Below, one piece after another: positions 33,458 to 44,881 of a DNA stretch of 64,000 bases. The stretch covers positions 124,001 to 188,000 of the forward strand of contig NW_020194558.1 of assembly GCF_002865645.1 (NCBI RefSeq), read 5' to 3'. Under the pieces are notes generated by a model, which was given only the letters and a program-made list of their open reading frames with translations, searched no databases and was not told the DNA's origin. Numbering within the stretch: position 1 is the stretch's first letter; each line of letters starts with the position of its first letter. Both the position numbers and the translations under genes were made by a program. The DNA comes from Hyaloscypha bicolor E. Lineage: Eukaryota > Ascomycota > Leotiomycetes > Helotiales > Hyaloscyphaceae.

Positions 33458-35545
33458 ATGGCGACTCCACCGCCCCGCAAACGCGTGTCTCAGGCGTGCC
33501 GGCCATGCGGGGTCAAGAAGATCAAGGTGCGCGATCCTGTGCTGCAGCCTGCCTACTTCCGCAGAAACTGACCTGCCGTTGCAGTGTGACGGACTATATC
33601 CCACATGCAGTCCTTGTCAAGGCAAAGCCATTGAGTGCTCGTACGGAACGTCGAAACGCAGGTTGGTTGCTCGATCCAGATCCGAGCCTCGCGGCGGATA
33701 TAGACTTCACGGGAAGCGGCGACACTATGGACAAAATGTAGCTGACACAAGCTTGGCAGATCACGACCCCTCGATACGGAAGGTCCTCGTCCTCGAGCCC
33801 CAGTCTCGCACGCGTATCGCGACAACATCCCCACATTCCACCCAATCAATAGCATACAGCCGATTGCGGACCGAGCCTCGAGTGCACAGGGACGGAAGCC
33901 GCGAGGGGGGATCCGCGAGGTCTCGGCCGAGGTTTCGACAAGACTGCTTCTGACATACTTCAATTGCATCCATCCTCTGTGGCCACTCCTCTACAAGCCT
34001 CTTTACGCGTCCCTCGACTATGCTGCTCCGACGGATGCCATCCCGCCCGCGCTGGTTGCAGCGATATTCTCCATAGCTTCCTGTGTTGACAGGTCGCAAC
34101 CGGCAACAAATTCGATAGTCCAGAAATACCCAGAGCCCTGGCAATTCATCGAGGAAGCCTTGGAACTTTTGCAAGTTAGTGGCGAAGGCGGTACACAGCA
34201 GTTTGGGAATGTCCTGACACCTTCAATCACCAATTGTCAGGTCTTGACCATACTCTCTCTTCAACAGCATGGAACTGCGGAGTACTCGCGAGCTGCGATC
34301 CTTTGTGGTCTTGCGTCCGCGATGGCGATCGAGATGCGTCTGCACAGAGCGTTGGAATCAAATGATCCAATTAAAGGCGAGGTTCATTCTCGGCTTTGGT
34401 GGAATCTTTACGTACTTGAGAAGATGATCTCTTGTGAGATGGGTAGGCCGGTGTTACTGAGGCGAGAGGAAACAGACTGTCCGTACCCTTCGGCGGACGA
34501 AGCAGATGAATTCGAGCTGATGTCAATGAATTTCGGGCGGGGACCAGCGCCGTTTCTAAATACGCCGATCAAGTTACGCAGCATCTCTGGATTGCATACA
34601 ACCATTCAATTGAGCTTTATTATGGAGCGAATTGCGAGGGAGATATATGGAATTGCTGCTCGCAAACGGATTCGTGAAGATCAAGCAGTTGGAGAAGCCA
34701 AAAGACAAGAACTTCAGTACGTTTTGCAGGATTGGGAACGTGAGATGGATGCGTCGCCCCTGCGACTTGATCTGAGCAAGAACCTTACCTCGGTGCCTGC
34801 CTCTGTAACGAACTATGTTGTATGTTGTCTTGCTCACCTCTCCATTCAATGCTAACGAGAGTAGATTATGTGGCATGGAACGATCTTACTACATCGCCCT
34901 TTCATCGCTCGTTGGGCATCAAATCCAAGTGCCTCAGAATCCATGCCAAGCCCACAGCTTGTCTGCCTTCAAGCGGCCAACCATATTATCTTCGCCCTGG
35001 AACAATACTTCGACCGTCTCCTTGGCCTACCTTGCGACATGGTGTTCAGTATTTTCACAGCTGCCAGTACGCTATTGTATCAATCGAAGCATTCTAAAGC
35101 GGAGGAGCCCGACACTCAGCGACGACTGAAACTTTGTATTCATTGGCTTTCAGCTTTGAGCAAGTCTTGGAAGAGCGCTGGAGCTCGTCAACAGTTGCTC
35201 GTTGACAGTGAGTATCGATCCCAATGTTCTAGACAAGTTGCTGACTGTATAGTGTTCGACTTGCCAAGAAATTCCCAGGAGCCTTTGCAAACGCCACGTA
35301 CGGTTCCCGAATGGAGACCTGGTACACCGCTTGCCCCTCAACCTCCTGGTCAAACACTATCACCAGTGCCGCCTCGCATGCCAGACAATGGAAATCTCTC
35401 CTCTACCTTGGTGCCGTCACCGGATGACTGGGGCTTCCTACGCGATTTTGGTGATGCAACGGACGAATTCTTCGAGCTTGACGTTCAGCTTCGGGGCCTT
35501 CTTGACGGCGGTTTCGATCCCGAACAGTTCAACTTTTCAACCTGA
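33458..35545 (+). CDS. Zn2Cys6 fungal transcription factor
   Basis: Five exons (33458-33526, 33585-33661, 33760-34819, 34865-35207, 35253-35545) join to 613 residues. The zinc cluster has cysteines at 14, 17, 24, 31, 34 and 41 (C-x2-C-x6-C-x6-C-x2-C-x6-C), and intron 1 splits it between K23 and C24, a common position. Intron 2 uses GTTGGT..GGCAG with a CTGAC branch site and restores the only frame leading into LLLTYFNCIHPLWPLLYKPL. The middle is a fungal_trans (PF04082) domain with EVHSRLWWNLYVLEKMISCE and GRPVLLRREETDCPYP. Intron 4 is 45 bases, in frame, so retention would also give a full-length protein. The acidic C-terminus may activate. It is nuclear, and its place between the esterase relic and the permease suggests local control, which is inference. 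Confidence 0.87.
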
Positions 35546-36254
35546 GAATCTTTTGCGACACGAAAATATTTGTTGTCTGGACGCGAAGTAATTAGATTGC
35601 AGCCTCTATGGCAGCGCCTGGACCGCCATATTAATTAAGAACTTTAATTTATTCTCAGGATTCTTATCTTTCCATTCAACTCCTCGGTTCGTACCTCAAT
35701 CTTTCTCTTGTTTTGCAGTTATCACGTTATTTCGATGACCTTACCGCAAATATTTAATTTACGGTAAGTAATTGTTGATCTTGGCCGAATACTCAAGTCG
35801 AACAGGATTGACTTCTAGCTCTCACGTGCCACTTTTTTGCTCTACGTGCTTTCTAATTATTTTCCGGCATTGGATTTCAACGAGCGTTCATGATGATAAG
35901 CTCCCATTCCCGAAATCGCTGGCCGTACCCGGTCCGGCCCAGTCCAACCCGCTCTTCTTTCCGGAGTCGAAGGCCCCCCTCAACGCTTCTTTTATCTACC
36001 CGATTATTATATCCCGGACAGAGCTAACTTTCAAATAGCTTCCCACCGACAGGATGTGGTATCTTGGTGCGGAGTCTCAGCCCGTCAGGGGAGGAGGGTC
36101 TGTGTAGCAGTGCGGAATCGCTCCGTTCTGAATCTTCCCTGGTCAAGATAGGGAGGACAAGAGATGAGAAAATAAAGCATAAATTTGCATGCATCCCCTT
36201 CCCTAGATCTCCCTCTATGTCTCCAGAATCTTTCAATCATCAATCCTCAGTAGA
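35546..36254. promoter_or_regulatory. Intergenic region upstream of the permease
   Basis: About 700 bases with no recognised gene. It includes the 3' region of the Zn2Cys6 gene and the promoter of the permease. A pyrimidine-rich tract precedes the permease start. Confidence 0.45.
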
Positions 36255-37994
36255 ATGACTTCCTTAACTCCCGTAGACAACACCCTCAAAATGCCCTCCG
36301 AGAAATCGGCCTCTTCCTCACCAAGCGACGAGGAAGCCCTTCCAGAACGCGGCACCACAGAAGAGCTGCGAAGAGATTTCTCTCTGTGGTCTCTCGGCTC
36401 GCTCTGACTCCGCTTGTTGGGAACTTGGGAAGCATTGACCTCCGTCGTGGGAGCAGCGCTCACAAACGGCGGCGCGCCGTGCCTGTTCTACAACTAGTAA
36501 GTTAGATGATGCCCCTCTTGTCCCATCCAGTTCCAAAAATCTGACCAGGCTGTGCAACAGTATCATCACTTTTCTCGGCACAATAGCGATTGCTTGCTCG
36601 CTGGCGGAGATTACTCCAACCTGGCCTACAGCAGGAGGTGAATTCCCCTTCCCTTCGCACAAACCAAATGGAAGATGTTTAATTCTTATGCTCGAGAGAA
36701 AGTTCTGACACAAATCAGGACAGTATCACTGGGTTCACGTCCTAGCCCCGAAATCCCACAAACTCCTCGCATCCTGGTTCACAGGTTGGATCTCCATCGG
36801 CGGCCAGACAGCGCTCACGGCCTCCGCGGCCTTCGCTGCAGGCTTGCAATTCCAAGCCTTGATTACGCTAAACAATCTAGATTCGTGTGTACCGGCACGG
36901 TGGCAGGGGATGTTGTTTTATTGGCTTGTACTGGTGTATTCTGCGGCAGTGAATATATGGGACAGCAGAGTGCTGCCGCACACGAATCTTGCTTCCGGTA
37001 CACCCCTTTCCTCTACAGGAATTTCAGTTATAACATTAGCTAAAAGGTTATAGGGGTCATACATGTCGTTGGCTTCGTGGCGATCATGGTAGTAATGGGC
37101 GTCATAGCTCCGAAACACGATGCACGTTTCATCTTCGTCGAGTTCTCGAATACGAGTGGTTGGGCGAGTGACGGGACAAGCTGGCTTGTCGGCCTTCTGA
37201 GCACAATCTACCCGTTCCTAGGCTACGACGCTGCGTGCCATCTCGCAGAGGAGATGCCTCTCCCTTCTCGAAATGTGCCGCTCGCGGTGGTGGGAAGCGT
37301 GTTCGTGAATGGCGTCATGGGATTAGGCTTTGCCATCATGCTGCTATTCTCGCTCGGCGACCTCAACGATTTGCTTACCTCTCCCACCGGGTTTCCGTTC
37401 ATGCAACTTTTCTTGAATATCACAAGCAACAAAGCGGGAGCTACGGTGCTGATTTTGATTGTGAGCCTTGTTGCGGTGGCGGCGAATGCTGCGGGTTGTA
37501 CCTCGACCTCCCGAACATTCTGGGCCTTTGCGAGGGATTCTGCAGCGCCTTGCTCGAGACTCTTCGCGCGTGTTGACCCGAAGCTGCAGGTTCCTGTCCC
37601 GGCAATCATTGCAGTTACGGTGTCCCAGATGCTCCTAGGATTGCTTTGCCTCGGGAACAGCACGGCGTTTAACGTGATTCTGTCGATGGCTATTTTGGGG
37701 ATGTACGCCTCATACATCCTCCCAATTATCTACATGGTGCTTTACGGCCGGAAGAAGCTGAACCGAGAGCAGTTTGGACCATTTAGTATGGGCACTGTAT
37801 TGGGACCAGTTGTGAATACGGTGGCGCTTGGGTGGCTGGTTGTCGCGATGACTTTCAGCACTTTCCCGAGTGTGCAGCCTGTCACACCTCAGAATATGAA
37901 TTATGCGGTTGTGGTTATGGGCAGTTGGCTTGCGATTGGGACGGTTTACTTCTTTGCTTTGGGGAGGAAGAAGTATGTTGGGCCTGTCTTGTAA
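36255..37994 (+). pseudogene. Amino-acid/GABA permease (APC, Bat1-like) with an in-frame TGA
   Basis: Four exons (36255-36496, 36561-36637, 36719-36997, 37054-37994) join to a 512-codon frame of an APC-superfamily permease close to yeast Bat1/Uga4-type transporters. Helix 1 follows RRDFSLWSLGSL; then come SVVGAALTNGGAPCLFYN, GQYHWVHVLAPKS, SNTSGWASDGTSWLVGLLST, GYDAACHLAEEMP and AAGCTSTSRTFWAFARD. All introns are GT..AG and the remaining 461 codons are open. Codon 51 (36405-36407) is TGA where relatives carry a residue of the first helix, probably Cys (TGC). As written, only a 50-residue peptide would be made. It may be a recent nonsense mutation, a sequence error, or leaky readthrough (context TGA-CTC). 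It would import GABA, choline or amino acids. Confidence 0.8.
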
Positions 37995-38227
37995 ATTTTC
38001 GAAGTGTGAAGGGATGAAGGAGGCGGATATAGAAGGAGGAGAAGGCAGGCTTGACCGAAAAAGGAGTGGAAAGCATAGCTCTTGTGAGGCAGATCTCCTT
38101 TTGAGGAGATGTTTTTGGATGGGAAACAAGCATTTAAGACTCTCCTCACACGGTTCCTCAAGTGACCATATCCGTGTCCACTCTCCATGTGACTCAACGG
38201 TCACATCCATGGATGCTATCTATTTAA

Positions 38228-38773
38228 TAGTCGGACTTAACGTCGCGACTAAAGGGGCCCAACCCTTTAGTCGGGGAAAGCGAGTTGTCCCGGGAAAGCG
38301 AGTTGTCCCGGGAAAGCGAGATGTCCCGCACCAAATAAAATCCTTAATAACGAGAAACCTTAACCTTTTTAAATAATTCTAAGTAATAGAATTAAAAATA
38401 TAAGCCTTATAAACGAAATGCAATTCTTTAAATCTTAAAAAAAGATGTGGGTAGAAAGTTATTAAGGTTTTAATAATAAAATCGCGAGGAATACAAAAAT
38501 CGTAAGAATTATTTGTTCGCGAGTATTAAACCTATGACTTTTGCTTAATTATAAATTTTTATTCTTTTACTTAAAACTTTAGCCCTTAAGTATGCAATAG
38601 GTAATTATGAGATCGCGAATAAAACGTATTAATTGGATTTTCTATAGCTAGTTCTTAATATTGTTTTTTAGAAGGCAAAAAAGGCCGAAACGGGACATCT
38701 CGCTTTCCCGGGACAACTCGCTTTCCCCGACTAAAGGGTTGGGCCCCTTTAGTCGCGACGTTAAGTCCGACTA
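38228..38773. mobile_element. MITE with long inverted repeats, TTAA- or TA-flanked
   Basis: A 546-base element with inverted ends starting TAGTCGGACTTAACGTCGCG and continuing through GACTAAAGGGGCCCAACCC. TTAA stands immediately outside both ends (38224-38227 and 38774-38777), which suits a piggyBac-like TTAA target; a TA duplication one step further in would instead suit Tc1/mariner. Inside the left end an 18-base unit, GGGAAAGCGAG(T/A)TGTCCC, is repeated three times; the right end has only two. The middle (38335-38690) is AT-rich, with no open frame. Confidence 0.78.
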
Positions 38774-38854
38774 TTAACGATCATGTGATTGTTTGTATCA
38801 CGTGGATATTCACGTGACTCGGGAAGCTCAATAAGCCCTATAAGCGCTGATAAC

Positions 38855-39396
38855 TACGGAAAGCCGTAAGGATGTGATGTGCCAGCGCAACTTCGAACTT
38901 CGAACTTTACACGTGCTCACCCTGGAAGGCCTCACTGGCCAAACGCCCAAACTGCGAACCCGCCCGAAACCGCAGTTTGACCACAACGCCATAATTTAAA
39001 GAATTTAAGCTTGTAGACGGGCTATTTAAAGTCTTTTTTGTAATACTAGAAGTTTTTAAAAAATTTCTAAGCACTTTAAAAAAAATAGGCAAAATTTTGG
39101 AGGGGTAGGCGTGGGCGGTTGAGCAGTTGGGGCGCTTGGCCAGTGAACCCTTCCGGGGTAGGCACGTGCAAAGTTCGAAAGTTCGAACGAAGGTGCGCTC
39201 GCCCCCCTTTTCTCCCCTAATATCCCCCCTCTCCTGCCCTTATGCTTCTGTAGCCTAGAATCAATGAGAGAGTGTGAATATTTTAAGTAGTAGTAGAGGC
39301 ACAAGGAGAGGAGGGGCGTGCTAGGCGTGAGCGATGTTTGGTAGGGTTCGAAGTTCGAAGTTGCGCTGGCAGATGTGATCCTTACGGCTTTCCGTA
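38855..39396. mobile_element. 542-base MITE with the TACGGAAAGC ends of the 9.2-kb family
   Basis: The left end, TACGGAAAGCCGTAAGGAT, followed by ATGTGCCAGCGCAACTTCGA, is mirrored at the right. The outer 14 bases (TACGG-AAAG-CCGTA) fold on themselves. TGATAAC flanks it on both sides (38848-38854 and 39397-39403). The end sequence is shared with the 9.2-kb element and with the partial copy at 63803, so this is probably its non-autonomous derivative. No coding sequence is present. It shows no heavy RIP signature. Confidence 0.8.
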
Positions 39397-40121
39397 TGAT
39401 AACGGCCAAGAACGCAGTTTCTCGGTAATGTAGCCCTTTGTCGGGCTGTGGGATGACGTAGATTATCAGCTTCTGAAACGACACTCACATTTTCTCAAGC
39501 ACGCAAGCCATTGTTGTCGGACCACCCCACTCTCAATCCACCCTCTATCATGAAGCCTAGCCCTCGTTCTCCGATAATAAATCCCTCAAAAGACCCCTGC
39601 TCCATATTCGTTGGATGTTCGTTCTTCCTAGCTGACTCTTAATTCGGGAGTGATTGGCTGAGTTTAGAGTTTCTCGCGCTTCCCGGCATGAACGTGCGTT
39701 GGAAGAAGGTTTAGCGGCTCGGGGAAGTGATATTCTGGAGATGGCGGCATGCCTCGGTCCCGCCCCTTGGATGCCGTTAATCGGCGCTCCACTGAATGAC
39801 TGGGCAGGCGCAATTAAGATAAGGAGAACTCGCGTTAGTGCCAGCCACAGGCCAAGAACCCTTCTATGCGGGATTAATGCCGTTCACCCTCGTCAACCCA
39901 ACATGTTAACCCGGCACGTCAACCCAACATGCCAACCCCGTCCACAAACCCACCTGCTATTAAAGATATGACACTTCTCACCGTCAAGAATGTTGGTTTT
40001 AGACCTTCATTGTTTCTTCTCAAGACAAAAATATCTACGCCCCAGCTGTGACCGCTGTGTAGTGTACATCCGCTTGCACGTCCCGAGGGCTGCCCCTCCT
40101 TGTCTTTCTCCATCATAAGCC
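39397..40121. promoter_or_regulatory. Upstream region of the potassium transporter
   Basis: About 725 bases from the MITE to the ATG at 40122. No gene recognised. Near 39900-39942 a short CACGTCAACCCAACATG-type repeat occurs about 180 bases before the start. Confidence 0.45.
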
Positions 40122-42779
40122 ATGGCAACGATCAGAATCGCCGATGTCCCACACCCGAAATCTGAGCATCTACGCCCCAATTTGCAGGATGGAGTTACCC
40201 CTGGCGGAGGGGATGGCATCTATGGCAGACGGTCGTTCTCAAGATCAGATGCAAGCGGCCTTCACGATGACATCTACAACATTCGCTCCCGGTCCAGGGC
40301 TCCTTCCTCCAACAGGCGTAGCAGAATGAGCATGACGGATCGAGAAGACGATGACCCTGGTTTGCGAACACCGGGTGACTTTAAGGAGAAGCAGGTACCA
40401 ACCGAGCCTATGACTAATTTGTGTGGAACATCTGTCTCATTCTTAGTAGGTATTCAAGGGAAAGTTGCTTCTGTGGCTTTCCTATCAATCAATCGGAGTC
40501 ATCTATGGCGACATTGGGACCAGCCCTCTCTACGTCTACTCATCGACATTCAGCTCGGCGCCTTCACGTCAAGACCTCATTGGAGTGCTCTCGATAATCA
40601 TCTGGAGCCTGTTTATGATGGTAACGGTGAAGTACGTGATCGTCATTCTCCGTGCGGATAATGATGGCGAAGGGGGGACATTTAGCACGTATTCACTGCT
40701 TAGTCGTTATGTAGGATTCATTCCCATTTCCAAAAGCGAAGCTGACTTTCGTGCCTCCAGATGAACATCACCAACCGTGATCCACGAGAGGCCTCCCTTG
40801 TTCGACTTCAAAGACATTTGTCCGGTGATCTCGAACGCGCGGGCCAACATGTGCGCCAGCGCCTAGAATCTAGCAGATTCGCAAGGGGCCTTCTCAAGCT
40901 TATGGGAGTATTGGCAGTGACAATGGTCATAGCTGACGGCCTCCTTACACCAGCCCAATCAGTATTGGGAGCTGTCCAAGGAATCGAGGTCGTTGATCCT
41001 AGTATCTCCAAAGGGACCGTAATCGGGGTCACCGATGCTATTCTAGTCCTCCTATTTATCATCCAGCCGCTCGGTATTACTAACATCACGTTTGCATTCG
41101 CACCAATTGTTATCATCTGGCTGGGGTTCAACGCCGTTTTCGGGATATATAACCTCGCCAAATATGACGCTGGCGTTTTCAAAGCTTTCAACCCCGGGTA
41201 CGGGTTTGATTTCTTGGTCCGCAACGGGGAACCGGGTTGGAGAATGTTGGGTGGCGTATTGCTGGCCTTCACTGGGGTCGAGGCTCTCTTCGCCGACCTT
41301 GGTGCTTTCAGCAGGAGAGCGATTCAGCTCAGCTGGCTATGCTACACGTTTCCATGTCTGCTTTTGGCGTATATCGGGCAAGCAGCTTATATCAGCGTCC
41401 ATCCAGAGGCATACTCAAACCCATTTTTCAATGCGGCGCCGCCAGGAACCATTTACCCAGCCCTAGTCATCGCAATTCTGGCCGCCATTGTCGCCTCACA
41501 GGCCATCATAACTGCAACCTTTCAGGTGAGAATCCGCGAACCGAGCCACGAAATCGATTCTGACTGTTTTCTATAGCTGCTTGCCCAAGTGATGAAGCTC
41601 TCATACTTCCCACAAATCAAAGTGATCCACACTTCCACAATCTTCCATGGCCAGCTTTATATTCCCGTCGCGAACTGGCTCCTCATGATTGGAACAATAA
41701 TGGTAGCATCGATTTATAACAATGTAAGTCAGGCTGCCGATTCTTGTTGCCTCAAACCCTAACTCCGTCTTTAGACTACATCTCTTGGAAACGCGTATGG
41801 AGTCTGCGTTATGTTCGTGACCAGCTTTGATACATGTATAGTCTCCTTGGCAGCTATGTTTGTGTGGCGCATCAGCCCTTTTAAAGTCATCCTGCCATGG
41901 ATCATAATTGCTTGTTTGGATGGTACATACCTCTCTTCTGCGCTCACAAAGGTCCCCACTGGTGCCTGGTTCACCATCACACTCGCCTCCGTTCTCGCCT
42001 TCGTCCTACTGTTGTGGAGATTTGGCAAAGAGCAGCAATGGTTTGCCGAAGCTGAGGATCGCTTTCCCACTTCGCATTTTGTTACGACCGGTCCAGATGG
42101 CCAGATTCGTCTCACGGATCGATTTGGTCGCATCCCTCTCAGCACTACTAAGGGCTTCGGAATCTTCTTCGACAAGGCCGGCGAGACTACCCCAATAGTC
42201 TTTAGCCAATTCGTTCTCAAGCTTACTGCGATGCCAGAAGTTGTTGTTTTCTTCCATCTACGGCCGCTTGAGACTCCTTCGGTGGCGCCAGAGAACCGGC
42301 ATGCGGTTTCACGGCTTGCAATCCCCAACTGCTACCGCCTTGTAGTTCGCTACGGCTATAATGACGAAATCATAACTCCAAATCTTGCGTCCGTCGTCGC
42401 CGACCAGATTCGCAGATATCTGGGGGAGAAGCATTTCCCTCTTCAAAGACATGTCTCATCAGACTCACCTGGAACCCCTTCGCTCGAGAATCCGGCTAAC
42501 TCTACGAACCACGTAACGGTCCTCGGCCCTATAGAAAAGGAAGTGGTTAGTGAGGAGGGATACAGCGAAGAATTGGCCAGACTTGAGGCCGCATACGCGC
42601 ATAATGTGCTCTATATCATGGGCAAAGAGCAGATGAAGATCAAGGAGGGTACGAATTACGCCAGGAGGGTATTGTTGTGGATCTTTTTGTGGATCAGGGA
42701 TAATACAAGGAACAAGATGGCCAATCTTAGGATTCCGACAGACAAGATGGTCGAGGTGGGATTCCTGAAGGAGATTTAG
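40122..42779 (+). CDS. HAK/KUP-family potassium transporter
   Basis: Five exons (40122-40394, 40450-40710, 40761-41525, 41577-41723, 41775-42779) join to 816 residues; introns are 50-55 bases with GT..AG ends. After a basic, Ser-rich cytosolic tail the first helix carries the family hallmark GVIYGDIGTSPLYVY, followed by VILRADNDGEGGTFSTYSLL. Further hallmarks are GLLTPAQSVLGAVQGI, YFPQIKVIHTS and LGNAYGVCVMFVTS. About 12 helices precede a long hydrophilic C-terminal domain, as in fungal HAK1 proteins. It should mediate high-affinity, proton-coupled K+ uptake at the plasma membrane. Length and motifs are normal. Fungal HAK genes are usually induced by low potassium; nothing in the upstream sequence proves that here. 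Confidence 0.93.
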
Positions 42780-44881
42780 CCCGTATAGATGCCTGGGATT
42801 GTGCTTCAAGGGCCTTCAAGCTTCAGCAAGAGCCTATTATTAAGGAGTCGACAAGGAAATTCTACTATGAAACCTTGATATATTTTGTTCAAGTTCAAAA
42901 CCGTGACTATGACGTGAGATGGATTGTTAACGTATGCTTTCATCGGCCACGCCCGAGATATCTGATCCCTCCCCAGTCCCCCTCCGCCGCCCCCGTTTTT
43001 GGTGGGTGCCCAAAGGGGCTGCCTCTTCTCGCGACAAGAGGTGTCAGTCGCCCCTTTACACAAAGGCTCACAATTGAAATCGCTACGACTACCAGGAAGT
43101 ACGGAGATCGGGCATAAAGTATCGGGAATACAGGGCATTTTGACCCTTGGTGCTCTACAGGGTAAGAGTTTGGAGCAGGGGTTCGCTCTAAGCCCCTATA
43201 CTAAAGATTGATCGAACAAACTTGCAAGCTAAAATAATTAGTGAGTGGGTGGCCAGTTGACTAAGGTGGCCGGTTGACCAGGGAACCCTTCTAGGTTTTT
43301 GCGGAACGTGCGTGCACAGATCGCGTGCTAGAGCAAAAAAAAACCCCCCCGATTTCTTAAACTGCTTAATAATTACGCTTCTAGGATAAGCGCACCTTAC
43401 CTTAAATCAATAGGGAGCTGGTCCCTATCAAATCGATAAGAGAAATAGTAATTAAAACAGAGATTGTAGTGTATTCGGTAGGTTGTAAAATCGTGGTTCC
43501 TGCAAAACGCGTTTTGGTTGGTCCTCGCTAAGAAAAAAGCGCATTTTAAATGGAGTTTCGCATACGGCTGCAGCAGAAAAGGGAGAACAGCTATGGAAGT
43601 TTGATTAGAATTGAGTACGTCAATAAGATGTAGGTATGGGGGATATCTGTATATGATTACAATTTGGTGAAGTGTTATTAATGCGAGTTTTGGAAGAAAC
43701 CTCAGCACGGAAGTGGTGGGGTGTGGATCGGCAGTTGATGCGAGTCCCACTCGTTTCTCAGAAAAGTTAAGCTTCTGCTGCGTATATCTCGATACTTTCA
43801 TCGAGCATATAATTCTCCGTGTATTTAGAAGATGGAAGGTGCTCCTATGAAGTGAAGAAACTATTAAACACCTGAGAACCTAAACAAGAGTAATTATTTT
43901 CTTTTTCTTTCATCTGGAACATCCTCACCAGCTAGAGCTGATAATGGATACAAAAGGAGTGTGCCCCTGCCAATCCCTGTAACATCCCTGTTTCGCTCGC
44001 GTAGCATTCCTAAAACATGGGTGTACGCCCAAAACGGCAATGACAGGAGGCCAACTCTGATTGAGGATACATAAGCACCCTCTCTGGGTAAACCCTAGAA
44101 CGGGTGCTTATGCAATTGAGAATTGGATCCCCCTCTAGCCCCCTTCCCCCGCATATAGTAAGCTAAATTCTGTAATTTTATCGTAAAGTAAGACTTTCTT
44201 TTTCGGCTATTTTTTAGCCCGTAGCGTGCGCACAGAAGGTGAGCAAGACGCACGTCCCTCCGTGCCTTTCTTACCTTCGCTTAGGAAGTATAATCCTCAA
44301 GGTATACGCTCCTGTGAGGCGCCGAACGCCTTGCCCCTAGCCTACTAAGCTCCTAGTATTAGTAGAGAATATACTTTAAATATAGATGTGCTTCGTACGC
44401 AGATGTGTCCCGTGCCCCACACGCCCTGCCGCGCCTTCGGCGCGTCACGGGCTGCCCCTAGCCTATTAAGGTCCTAATATTAGTAAAAATGAGCTTAAGA
44501 ACTCCCAGAACTAGCGCTCTGTCTAGTTCAAGTAGAAGTTGCTGTAGCGTGAAAGCTAATAGGTGCCAGTGTGATATTGGGAATATCCGTCCCGAGGCGG
44601 TGCATGGAGATCGAAAGATCGGCCGCTTTCTCCACACCTGTGAATTATGTGGGGGAACCTGGTGAACGGGGACATTATCTCGGCATCTTCTCCTAATGTG
44701 AAATTAAAAGCATCCTCTCAACCGATCTCCCAATATCCTCGAGATTGAATATCTTTTGCATGTGTTTAATCTTTAACGAAACCTGACAGTGGACTTGAAA
44801 CAAGGTGCCCATTTTCCATCACCAACCTTTCAAAACTCCATTTCCTGAATGTCTTCCAACAAACACAGAATCATTACATTC
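42780..44881. other. Gene-poor intergenic region, about 2.1 kb
   Basis: No protein-coding gene recognised. It contains one end of a TA-flanked MITE (43102-43215), a short segment around 43245-43300 (TTGACCAGGGAACCCTT) resembling part of the 542-base MITE at 39140, a hairpin at 44069-44110 with ten-base arms ATAAGCACCC/GGGTGCTTAT, and two diverged copies of TGCCCCTAGCCTA(C/T)TAAG near 44330 and 44452. The region looks like a sink of old repeats. Confidence 0.5.
43102..43215. mobile_element. Solo end of the TA-flanked MITE family
   Basis: After TA, the sequence CGGAGATCGGGCATAAAGTA and GGGAATACAGGGCATTT matches the left end of the elements at 13344 and 29094 with several differences. No matching right end was found nearby, so this is a truncated copy. 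Confidence 0.6.

Noticed and set aside
36395..36442. An extra short intron that would remove the TGA from the permease
   Set aside because: A GT..AG pair with a CTGAC-like site can be drawn (about 36387-36433), but it would delete the conserved first membrane helix.
42780..44881. tRNA or rRNA genes in the large intergenic region
   Set aside because: No cloverleaf with a GGTTCGAATCC-type T-arm and no rRNA-like conserved blocks were found by eye; a covariance-model scan would be decisive.
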